From Shewanella frigidimarina (GTDB lineage: Bacteria; Pseudomonadota; Gammaproteobacteria; Enterobacterales; Shewanellaceae): a DNA stretch of 64,000 nt. The stretch covers positions 62,001 to 126,000 of the forward strand of contig NZ_RKKE01000006.1 of assembly GCF_003797125.1 (NCBI RefSeq). Direction: 5' to 3'. Positions 46,198 to 54,887 of this stretch are shown here, piece after piece. The translations under genes were made by a program, and so were the position numbers. The notes beneath the pieces are model-generated. The model had not been told where the DNA came from. It did no database searches and worked only from the letters and a program-made list of their open reading frames with translations. Every line of letters starts with the position of its first letter. Position 1 is the stretch's first letter.

Positions 46198-47742
46198 TTA
46201 CTCTTCTGCCTTGTACCCAATTCTAAACCCACCCCAATGCTTTCCATTAACGTAAATAGGTGCAGACAGATCATGCATCACTTCACCGGTATCACGCTTA
46301 TAAGTTTGCAGTAAAAAAGTTTCGGTGTTGCTGCCGCATCGCTTGCCTGTTGGGTCATCAAAAATACGCTTGGTGCGATTACCAGCAAGGTCTTGTTCCC
46401 GATTTCCGGTTAAAGGCTTAGAAAATTTGAGATTATGGGTAGGGAAATAGCCTCTTACATCCACAGCTCCTGCATAAATAATATCTGCGTTATTTTTTAA
46501 AATGACCTCTTGAATGTTAGGTAAATTTGAGTCTGTAAAACGGTCAAAACCGGTGGTGAATTTTTGCGGGTCGGTTTTAGGGATTGGTTGGTAATTTGAG
46601 TCAAATAACTGTGCTTGTGTAAGTGAACCTTTTTCCAAAGCGTATTCAAAAATGGTTCCGACATCAGCCGCTGCATTAAGCGCGACATTAGCAATAACTG
46701 CGTGTTTATCCGATAAATCGAAACTCTGCAGATGACGAAAAATCTGTTCGGCAAAGCCACTGAGTTCAAGAACACGATCTGAAGCTTCTATTAAGTCGGT
46801 ATCAACTTTGAGTATAGAGGCACCTATTCCTTCAATATTTGCACCAATACCATTGGTATTATCAACGGTTAACCCTACTGTTTGATCCATTTGCAGCATT
46901 TCGCTTGCTGCACCGGCCATACTTTCTTGGCTCGCTTGTGTGAGGATATAGATCTCATTCATGCGTTGAGAGAGCTTCCCCCCCATCTCACTCACTCGTT
47001 GCATTGCTTGTACTGATTGAATGCTATTCTCGCCAATTTCTGACAACAATGATTCGATACCTTGCGTTGCTTCAGCCGTTTTATGTGCCAGATTGCGAAC
47101 TTCATCGGCTACCACGGCAAATCCTCTGCCTTGCTCACCGGCTCTGGCGGCTTCAATTGCAGCATTGAGGGCCAACATATTGGTTTGATCAGATAGTTGA
47201 TTAATAGTGTCGGTAATACTGCTTATAGCATTAGCTTTATTTTTAAGTTCGATTAATAACACTGCCGTTGATTCAATCTCAGTAGACAGGATGCGTTGCT
47301 GTTCATCGACTTGTTTTATTTCTTTGGCGTAGCTGGAAGCTTGGGTATTTGCTTCTTCAACCAGTAAGCGTACTTGGGCGGATTGGCCTAGAAGTTGTTG
47401 AGCACCTTGCTCTAAATTACCTGCTCTTTCTGATATTTCTTGAACATGCTTAACTTGTAAACCCATTGCATGTGCTAGTTTTTCGATAAAAAATGACACT
47501 TCAGCCCCACCAATGGCAATCCGAGTGGCAGCTTTGCTAATACCACTAGCAACATGCTCATCTTGTTGAGATGAGTCAAGGATTTCTGGGCTAGTTTCTT
47601 TTTTGTGGGTAAGCAGTAACGTGGCCACAGATGCGAGTGCGATCAACAATGCATACAGCCAAGGAGATAGAGTGAAATAACTCAGTAGCACAGTGATAGC
47701 AAATACCACTAAACCATTAATAAAAATTGTTCTATTTAGCAT
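46198..47742 (-). CDS. methyl-accepting chemotaxis protein with C-terminal putative sensor domain
   Basis: A 514-residue chemoreceptor. Two closely spaced N-terminal membrane helices (about 8-48) lack a sizeable periplasmic domain or HAMP. The cytoplasmic coiled coil carries the conserved hairpin IEAARAGEQGRGFAVVADEVR (about 190-210) that docks CheA/CheW. After it comes an extra domain (about 335-514) with YFPTHN, GNRTKRIFDD and GGFRIGY, resembling a PAS/Cache-like cytosolic sensor seen at the C-terminus of some receptors. No C-terminal CheR-binding pentapeptide is present. It therefore probably senses an internal signal. Confidence 0.85.
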   Translation of the reverse strand: MLNRTIFINGLVVFAITVLLSYFTLSPWLYALLIALASVATLLLTHKKETSPEILDSSQQDEHVASGISKAATRIAIGGAEVSFFIEKLAHAMGLQVKHVQEISERAGNLEQGAQQLLGQSAQVRLLVEEANTQASSYAKEIKQVDEQQRILSTEIESTAVLLIELKNKANAISSITDTINQLSDQTNMLALNAAIEAARAGEQGRGFAVVADEVRNLAHKTAEATQGIESLLSEIGENSIQSVQAMQRVSEMGGKLSQRMNEIYILTQASQESMAGAASEMLQMDQTVGLTVDNTNGIGANIEGIGASILKVDTDLIEASDRVLELSGFAEQIFRHLQSFDLSDKHAVIANVALNAAADVGTIFEYALEKGSLTQAQLFDSNYQPIPKTDPQKFTTGFDRFTDSNLPNIQEVILKNNADIIYAGAVDVRGYFPTHNLKFSKPLTGNREQDLAGNRTKRIFDDPTGKRCGSNTETFLLQTYKRDTGEVMHDLSAPIYVNGKHWGGFRIGYKAEE

Positions 47743-48425
47743 GAATACTCCAATCCTTTTTTATTCAGGTTAGCATTGTCTATGTCATTGTAGGCTATCG
47801 ACTTTGGTCTATGGCTAAACTGTCATCTCAACCTAAGGCTTAAACCGTATTAATGACGCAATAGAGCCACAGCAAGAACTTGATATTGCATTTATTTGTG
47901 TACAAACCACGACATTAAGCATCAAGTGATCAACTCGAGCATTTTAGTGTAGTTTACAGATGCAACGATTCGACCAAAAATGCTGCTCTAATAGCAAAAG
48001 AAGTGCTAATGAACCGTTTTTTGTTATTAATCGAACACATGAATAACTTCACGGTTGACCGCAAAGAAATCCCTGGGAGTCATTCAGACAAAACCTCTTC
48101 ACATTTGAGTTAAATAAAGTATTAGTTGCTACATCAATCGATGTAAAAGTGTAGTTGATGGATTTTTAACGTTAGGCGTTAAGCTGCATTGTGTATTTGT
48201 AACTTCTCGTCACTTTTTAACACTAAACGGTCTGATTTTTCAGGTTGTATGGGAAGGAATGATTATGTTTTATACTAATAAATAGAACTATTATTAATGT
48301 CGAGCAAAACAACCAAGGTAATATGAGTTATTACTATCGAAGTATATTGTTAATGCTTCACGCACTGTAAGTGCTGCATCAACATTTATGCACCCTCATG
48401 TGTATTATTGTTATAGGCAAAATTT
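47743..48425. other. non-coding region between chemoreceptor and UbiB-family genes
   Basis: About 680 bp with no supported gene. A short GTTAGGCGTTAAGC near 48170 loosely resembles integron attC cores, but no full site or cassette is present. Confidence 0.3.
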
Positions 48426-50108
48426 CTACTTCCAGCGCCCACTTGACCAAATGGAAAATAACAACCAAATTCCACCGACGATAGCACTCAGAAATCCAAG
48501 TATGCCAAATAACGGCAAACCAAATAAAGTCGGGCCACCATCAACTGTCATCACGATAGACGACCCAATAATCATAGCCGCTACCACGTTACCTATTGCC
48601 ACACGGCTAGCAGCACGATCAAGTTGATTACCAAATGCTTTTAGCCTTGTTACATCAACATGCAGTTGAAATCGACCACTACGGGCTGAACGTAAAAGTT
48701 GTTGCAAGTCTTGTGGTAATCCACTTAACAGTTCGCCAGTATCGACAATGGCTTGCCAACCTCTTTTGGCCAATGCGTCTGGTGCGTATCGGTCTACCAT
48801 TAGCTGGTGTAATAATGGTTTGGCTTCAGTGACCATATTAAAGTCTGGGTCTAACTGCAGAGCTACACCTTCAAGTGCAATTAATGCTTTGATCAATATA
48901 ATAATATCTGGTGGTAAGCTCAGACCATATTCTCTAAGCAGTGAGATCAGTTCAGTTAGCATCATGCTTAACTGGAAATTTTTTAACGAAACACCGTGAT
49001 ACTTATCAACAAATTCTTCTACTTCATATGTGAGATTTTCACAATTTATCGCAGGATTTCCAGCCCAATCCAGTAATACATCCACAACACGAGGAGCATC
49101 CAACTCAACCATGCTATGTAAAAGCTGTACCACTTGATGTCGGCGCTCGAAAGACAATCGTCCCACCATTCCAAAATCAATAAATGCGATTCGATTATCT
49201 GGTAGATAAAAAATATTACCTTGATGTGGGTCTGCATGATAAAAACCGTCAATTAATATCATTTTCAACGCGGCTTGACCGCCATACTTAGCTAACAGTT
49301 TTCTATCTAAACCAGCCTTTTCGACTGCTTCAACATTTCGACCAGAAATACCATCAATAAACTGTTGCACATTGACGCGTTCGCTACACCAAGACCAATA
49401 CACTTTAGGAATAACGATATTAGGGTTACTTTTAAAATTTTTGGCTACCCTTTGGGCATTGCGACACTCGGCCAATAAATCCAATTCTCGGCGTAGAGAA
49501 TGGGTAAATTGACGTACCACCTCACGAGGCTTAAAACGGCGTAATGTCGGAGACTCTGACTCCATGATCTCTGCAATACGGGCAAGTAAACGTAAATCGG
49601 CTTCCATAACGGGCCTAATGCCTGGCCGGCGAACCTTAATAATCACTTCAGTACCATCATGTAGACGAGCTCGATGCACTTGGGCAATGGACGCAGCAGC
49701 AAAAGGTTTTGGATTAAATTCAGCAAAAGCTTGTTGCGGACTACATCCTAAGTCTTCTTGTAATTGTTTACAGATTAATTCGGATGATACCGCAGGCGCA
49801 TGATTTTGTAATTTTTCAAATTCAGTCGTCCACTCTGGTGAAAATAGGTCTGAACGGGTAGCAAGAATTTGTCCTAATTTTATAAAGGTTGGCCCCATTT
49901 CAGCTAATGCATGACAAAACCTGACTGGTGACTCCAAACTGGTTATTTCCGCAGCATGCTTCCAATGCAATGCCTTACCTGCGACATTCAACATGTCAGC
50001 GAGGCCAAGCCTGCGCATTACATCGCCGAAGCCATAACGGATTAAGACCGAAGCAAGCTCATTCAGTCGACCAATATCTCGCGCTGTGCCTAACGTCTCC
50101 CAAAGCAT
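48426..50108 (-). CDS. UbiB/ABC1 (AarF) family atypical kinase
   Basis: A 560-residue protein-kinase-like protein. Family hallmarks are KLGQ (77-80, the KxGQ motif), the Ala-rich AAASIAQVH loop replacing the Gly-rich loop, DPHQGN and IDFGMVG metal-binding motifs, and two C-terminal membrane helices. UbiB members act in coenzyme Q or lipid homeostasis at the inner membrane. This copy is not in a ubiE-ubiJ-ubiB context but follows a DUF6781-like gene by 7 bp, so it may be a paralogue with a different role. Confidence 0.88.
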   Translation of the reverse strand: MLWETLGTARDIGRLNELASVLIRYGFGDVMRRLGLADMLNVAGKALHWKHAAEITSLESPVRFCHALAEMGPTFIKLGQILATRSDLFSPEWTTEFEKLQNHAPAVSSELICKQLQEDLGCSPQQAFAEFNPKPFAAASIAQVHRARLHDGTEVIIKVRRPGIRPVMEADLRLLARIAEIMESESPTLRRFKPREVVRQFTHSLRRELDLLAECRNAQRVAKNFKSNPNIVIPKVYWSWCSERVNVQQFIDGISGRNVEAVEKAGLDRKLLAKYGGQAALKMILIDGFYHADPHQGNIFYLPDNRIAFIDFGMVGRLSFERRHQVVQLLHSMVELDAPRVVDVLLDWAGNPAINCENLTYEVEEFVDKYHGVSLKNFQLSMMLTELISLLREYGLSLPPDIIILIKALIALEGVALQLDPDFNMVTEAKPLLHQLMVDRYAPDALAKRGWQAIVDTGELLSGLPQDLQQLLRSARSGRFQLHVDVTRLKAFGNQLDRAASRVAIGNVVAAMIIGSSIVMTVDGGPTLFGLPLFGILGFLSAIVGGIWLLFSIWSSGRWK

Positions 50109-50115
50109 GGTGCAC

Positions 50116-50799
50116 CTATTTACTTTTATTTGGGGCTGGATTAGATGTTGATTTCTGATTCAATTTTTGTCCAAGCGCATCAAGAAAACCAGCTGCAGCA
50201 TAAGCTAGGTTACTTGTTACTTTCGCAGCTGAATCGACTCCGGCGCTTACAGTGTCGCTTAACCTTTCACTGAATTGTTGGTTTAACAATGTTGCGATCT
50301 CAGTTGTTTTTTGACCAACTGCAGTGCCGCTTACCCGCCCATGACGAACCAAATCATTTAAGGTATCGGATACCGTCTCATTAGCCTCTATTGCTACCTC
50401 TTTCAAAGTATCTAAAAACATAGCTTCAAGCTCACTAAGGTCATTAATGGCGCGATCTAAATCCTGCTTACTAAAGGTGTTAACATGCGAACTAGCTTCT
50501 TCAACGGCTAATTTGCATGCTTCGGCGGCAGAACATAAGGCATCGTCAAGTCCCGCAACGGCATAAGTTAACTTGTCCTGACCATCACGGCCGTGAGTAA
50601 TAGCACCTAAACCAGCACCTTTAACCACTCGGTTTGCAATTTGCGAGATCTCACTGAAGTCCAATTTACCTTCACTAAATGCTTTAAGAGTAATGCACCG
50701 AACGGTTTCCCTAATATTATTATCGGTCTCAACAGCCTCTTTAATATATCCTTCGAGATTGTCACGATTGCTATTTTTGTCACTTTTAGCTGTACTCAT
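50116..50799 (-). CDS. DUF6781-like helical protein
   Basis: A 227-residue, almost entirely alpha-helical soluble protein. It is rich in Ala and charged residues, with amphipathic repeats reminiscent of phasins or other granule-associated proteins. A conserved-looking block is AGLGAITHGRDGQDKLTYAVAGLDDAL (about 62-88). It has no signal peptide. It is 7 bp upstream of the UbiB-family gene and 120 bp downstream of an AhpD-like gene, so the three probably form one unit. The function is unknown; the family name is given from recall. Confidence 0.6.
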   Translation of the reverse strand: MSTAKSDKNSNRDNLEGYIKEAVETDNNIRETVRCITLKAFSEGKLDFSEISQIANRVVKGAGLGAITHGRDGQDKLTYAVAGLDDALCSAAEACKLAVEEASSHVNTFSKQDLDRAINDLSELEAMFLDTLKEVAIEANETVSDTLNDLVRHGRVSGTAVGQKTTEIATLLNQQFSERLSDTVSAGVDSAAKVTSNLAYAAAGFLDALGQKLNQKSTSNPAPNKSK

Positions 50800-50919
50800 A
50801 TTTATTCACCTATACAGTCTCTGGTTACAAGGAAAAAACAAACAGCCGCTATTAGTGTGTTAATGATGCTAGTAAACATTCTGGCTAATTCAAGTTTCTA
50901 AATTATTGATAGATTGAGG

Positions 50920-51267
50920 TTATAATCCTTGCTGTTGATATTGACTGACAGCTTGCATGGCCTCAATTCCGTAAACCATTGATGGACCTCCCCCCATCAG
51001 AATGGCCACAGACACAGTTTCAGCTATTTCCTCTTTACTAGCACCAGCCTGTAATGCGTCATGAACATGAAATGTAATACACCCATCACATCTAACCGTT
51101 ATCGCTATACCAAGAGCAATTAGCTCCTTAGTTTTACTGTCTAAAGCTGCAGGAGTAATCGATGCCTTATGCAGTTCAGCAAACCCTTGCATAGCCTCAG
51201 GTATAGCCACCCCGAGTTTGTCCATCCAAGTATTAAGTTCTTTATAATGTTCAGGAAAATTTTTCAT
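50920..51267 (-). CDS. carboxymuconolactone-decarboxylase/AhpD-like protein
   Basis: A 115-residue CMD-family protein. The active-site motif CDGCITFH (60-67) provides the CxxC and downstream His of AhpD-like peroxidase/reductase proteins. It is more likely a thiol-based redox or peroxide-handling protein than a true decarboxylase. It is the first gene of the AhpD-DUF6781-UbiB set on the minus strand. Confidence 0.85.
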   Translation of the reverse strand: MKNFPEHYKELNTWMDKLGVAIPEAMQGFAELHKASITPAALDSKTKELIALGIAITVRCDGCITFHVHDALQAGASKEEIAETVSVAILMGGGPSMVYGIEAMQAVSQYQQQGL

Positions 51268-51912
51268 CTGTTTGACTCTTTTTGTGATTACAACTAAAGG
51301 AATCAGATACGTAAATGCGTATTAGAAATAACATTGTCATTATAAATTTAACTGAAATGTGTCGGTGATATCTTGACGTGCCTCAATGATGCAGCAAATA
51401 ACGAACAATAAACGCACAATAGACGAACGATAAAAATCTCATTAATTTGAATTTTCATATGATGTGAATATTCAGACATAAGTTTCTATGGTCATGAACA
51501 TCAAATTTTCGCAGCGGTCAGTAAGCCTACTTAAAAACTAATTGGTTTGTACCTTGTACTTTTCATTTCATAGATTCAACAATCAATGTAAGCACTTCAA
51601 AATCTAAACTAGAACATATTTTAGGCCGTGACGATGTGCCTAAGGCTTTGCGTTCTTAACCATCGGGATCTTAGGGGCAAATAGTGCAGACACAAAAGCC
51701 CCATCATTTCTGATGAGGCTTTCTCGATAAATCTTGCAGAGGGATTGCAGGCTTTTAATAAACAAGCCCCCCCTGACTTCGCATATAAAAATCAAAGTAA
51801 ACCGTTATTTATCTGGCATTAACTATGAATGTCACCGTTAATATTAGCAGATTTACAATGGCGTAGTGTGTTACTAAAATCTTGGTACATTTATAAATCG
51901 CCAGCCATGTGA
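51268..51912. other. non-coding region with a possible gene remnant and hairpin
   Basis: About 645 bp. A short plus-strand frame ending ...HILGRDDVPKALRS and a TAA (about 51580-51658) is followed by a hairpin at 51695-51723. This resembles the 3' end of a lost gene with its terminator. I cannot name the gene. Confidence 0.3.
51695..51723. terminator. terminator-like hairpin
   Basis: AAAGCCCCATCA pairs with TGATGAGGCTTT with one mismatch around TTTC. The T-tract is short, so activity is uncertain. Confidence 0.5.
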
Positions 51913-53346
51913 CTAAAGCTCCTTTGAAGTGAAAACTGCCAAGGCAGGTTTGGTTTTCGGTTTGAGAAGACCAATGCCAAATGCTGCCATTACCACTGCA
52001 ATGATGGCATTGAGGTAGTTGAAAAATGCATAGGGCGCGTAGTCAAGAACATCTACCCCTAGTGTGGCGGTATAAAAGGCCCCGGCTGTGGTCCACGGAA
52101 TAAGGCCTGTGGTCATAGTGGCACCTTCTTCAACAGAGCGCGAAAGAATGGCAGCCTCTAGATTCTGTTGCTCATATTTCGGCTTAAACAGTTGGCAACT
52201 TAGAATAATCGAAATATAAGCCTCTCCCATAGCAATGTTACCTAAAAAACCGGACATAATAGTCGTAGCAATAAGGGTGGCGGTGCGCTGCACTCTTTTT
52301 ATAATACCGGCTAACAATACGGTGAGAAATCCCGCGCCGTGCAAAATCCCACCTAGCGCGATGGCCATTAACGCCAGCAGCAAGGTCCAGCTCATGCTGC
52401 TAATGCCGCCGCGACCAAGCAAAGCATCTAAACTGGATATACCCGTTGATTCGGGCGTATTTTCCCACAGCGCATTAAGCACGGAGATAACACTCTCACC
52501 TTGATAAAAAATGGCAATGAGCACGGCAAGTATAATACTGCATGACATCGTTACTTCAGCGGGCACTTTTCTAATGCTCAATACCGCAAGTAAAATCAGT
52601 GGTAATAAGGTAATTAATGGCGTAAGGCTGTAAGTGTTGGCCAGTGCCGTTTGAATTGAGGTAACTTCTGTTAAGTCTAGATTTTGCTCCGCATAATTAA
52701 ATCCTATCACTAAAAATATGATGAAGGTGAGGATAAAAGTAGGCATTGTAGTGAACAACATGGCGTAAATATGTCGATAAATATCGGTGCCAGCACTCAT
52801 CGCGGCGAGGTTTGTAGTATCTGAAATCGGCGACATTTTATCACCGAAAGTTGCACCACAGACAATCATACCGGCAACTAAAGGAAGTGGAATATTCATC
52901 ACAGAGCCAATGCCAATAAAAACCACGCCTAAAGTGCCGACTGTACCCCAAGACGTTCCGGTTGCAACCGACATCAAGGCGCACAGTAATAAACCGACGG
53001 CCAAAAACAAACTCGGACTCAGCCAGCTAAGGCCATAATAAATAAGGGTAGCGATGGTACCACTGTGCATAAAACTGGCAATCACCATGCCGATCAATAT
53101 AAATATATAGATGGCAGGCATGGCTCTGCTGAGGGCGTTAGTCATTAACTCACGTATGTGTACATAGCCATAGCCAAGACTAAAAGCGTTAAGTCCTATC
53201 CACAAAAGACACAGAAACATCAGTATATGCAGGCTGATCCCTAGACCAAAAAGTCCTCCTGCAATGGTGATGATAATCACGCTAAAACAGACAATAGACT
53301 GCAAAAAACTAGGGCTACGGGGTAAGTTAGGAGTGATTACAGACAT
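51913..53346 (-). CDS. nhaC: NhaC family Na+/H+ antiporter-like transporter
   Basis: About 477 residues with 11-12 membrane helices. Family markers include TGTSWGTVGTLG (about 130-141), FGDKMSPISDTTNLA (about 166-180) and a C-terminal GLIPWTTAGAFY. NhaC proteins exchange Na+ for H+, and some relatives carry organic acids or amino acids. I chose ATG 53344-53346 over the TTG seven codons earlier; neither has a strong ribosome binding site. It is divergent from the ADP-ribosylglycohydrolase-like gene and near the ovothiol genes. Confidence 0.85.
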   Translation of the reverse strand: MSVITPNLPRSPSFLQSIVCFSVIIITIAGGLFGLGISLHILMFLCLLWIGLNAFSLGYGYVHIRELMTNALSRAMPAIYIFILIGMVIASFMHSGTIATLIYYGLSWLSPSLFLAVGLLLCALMSVATGTSWGTVGTLGVVFIGIGSVMNIPLPLVAGMIVCGATFGDKMSPISDTTNLAAMSAGTDIYRHIYAMLFTTMPTFILTFIIFLVIGFNYAEQNLDLTEVTSIQTALANTYSLTPLITLLPLILLAVLSIRKVPAEVTMSCSIILAVLIAIFYQGESVISVLNALWENTPESTGISSLDALLGRGGISSMSWTLLLALMAIALGGILHGAGFLTVLLAGIIKRVQRTATLIATTIMSGFLGNIAMGEAYISIILSCQLFKPKYEQQNLEAAILSRSVEEGATMTTGLIPWTTAGAFYTATLGVDVLDYAPYAFFNYLNAIIAVVMAAFGIGLLKPKTKPALAVFTSKEL

Positions 53347-53519
53347 TGGCACACAGTATGTTAACAATTGGAATGAAGCTGAGTATATCAGTACAAATAA
53401 TTGGGTAAACTATTAACAAGCAGGATATCAAAAATATAAACCGATCGTCTTTTATAAGTGGTGGTTTAGCCCCCAAAAAACGCCAACATAAAAGTTATTG
53501 CCGTGTGAGTTGCAAAATT

Positions 53520-53536
53520 ATAATGTTCAACATTAT
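53520..53536. promoter_or_regulatory. perfect palindrome in the nhaC/ADPRH divergent region
   Basis: ATAATGTT and AACATTAT form perfect 8-bp arms around a single C. Its position between divergent genes suggests an operator for an unknown dimeric regulator. The rest of the 410-bp gap holds no gene. Confidence 0.4.
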
Positions 53537-53757
53537 GGTTGCGAATAATTGTCTTTGTAAATAAGAGCTTGTAATTAATTTAATGTATTGCCATAAAAAA
53601 CGTCTAGATTTGTATAAATGACGTATCAAGTATATCCACATACGTTTTTAATCATATTCACATCATCAAAATTTCCATTCGTTATCGATTCACAACCTAT
53701 TGTTGCGGAGTCAATGCTGATACGAATTATTTTTTGCCATGTGATAAAGGCATTATC

Positions 53758-54887
53758 ATGAATAACACCCCTTCTGAGCTAGTTCGCGTAACCTGGGCAC
53801 TTAAAACAAGTTTTATTGCTGACGCTTTAGCCATGCCTGTGCATTGGTATTATCAGCCAATGGAAATAGAGCGTGCCTTTACTGGTGGTATTCAGCGCTT
53901 TGAAGCCGCACCAGAGTTTCACCCTTCTTCTATTATGTCCTTGCACTCCAAACATAAAGGAGGGCGACAGTCCATCGATCGTCTAAGGGGCATTCAACTA
54001 ACGATCTGTCGCCGCAAGTGGTAGGCGATGTTATTTTAAAAGATAAGGCGCAGTTTTGGGACCAACCGAATGTACATTATCATCAAGGCATGCAGGCCGG
54101 TGAAAACACCCTCAACGCCCATTGCGCTCGTGTGCTGATGCGCACCTTGGCGAGTTCGCCACAACGCTACGACCGACAAGCATTTGTTAATGCCTACATT
54201 GACTTTATGACAATGACTCCCGCCGCTCATCCCGATACTTATGCAGAATCCTACCATCGAGGATTTTTTGCTAATTTGGCGCAGGGACGCAAGCCTGAAA
54301 ATTGTGGAATGATAACTCACGACACGGCATCTATCGGTGCATTGGTGACAATAGCGCCTTTGGTTTTTTCAGAACGACTTAGTGGCATAAGCGAAGCCGA
54401 GATAAAGATTGCCTGCCGAGCACATCTAGCCTTAACCCATCCTGATGAATCCTTAATGCAGGTGTGTGATAGCTATGTGCAACTATTGTGTGGGCTGATG
54501 GACGGGCCTGATGAAGCTGGCGTTAAAACACTTTTACTTGATGCAAGTAAGGGCTTAACGAGTACTAATTTAGCCGGTCTGTTAAAACGTAATGTGCCCG
54601 ATAACCAAGTCGTCGGTCAGATTTTTTCAAGGGCGTGTTATATTTCAGATTCTTGGCCTGTCGTCTTGTATCTGGCTTATAAATACCAAAATAATCCTTG
54701 GCAAGCACTGCGAGTAAATACCAATTTAGGCGGTGACAATGTACATCGTGGCATCGTGCTGGGAACCTTGCTTGGACTGCAAAGCGATATTGTGGCCACC
54801 AGTTGGTTTGAACAACTGGTAGACCACAAAGAGATAGCTCATGAAATTGAGGCGCTTATCCGCGTGGCAAGCGCTCCCAAACCGTAA
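53758..54887 (+). pseudogene. ADP-ribosylglycohydrolase-like gene with a frameshift
   Basis: The first part (from ATG 53758 with AAAGG upstream) reads ALKTSFIADALAMPVHWYY, then loses frame near 53980-53993. The next frame continues KGHSTNDLSPQVVGDVILKDK and runs to 54887 with NLGGDNVHRGIVLGTLLG, typical of the ADP-ribosylglycohydrolase fold. Joined, it is a full-length family member. The break is either a true frameshift or a sequencing error. The typical second metal motif GGDxD reads GGDNV here. Its 3' end overlaps ovoA's 3' end by 32 bp. Confidence 0.7.

Noticed and set aside
48165..48190. GTTAGGCGTT motif resembling an integron attC core
   Set aside because: Only one half-site is present, with no matching inverse core at a suitable distance and no cassette-like gene or integrase.
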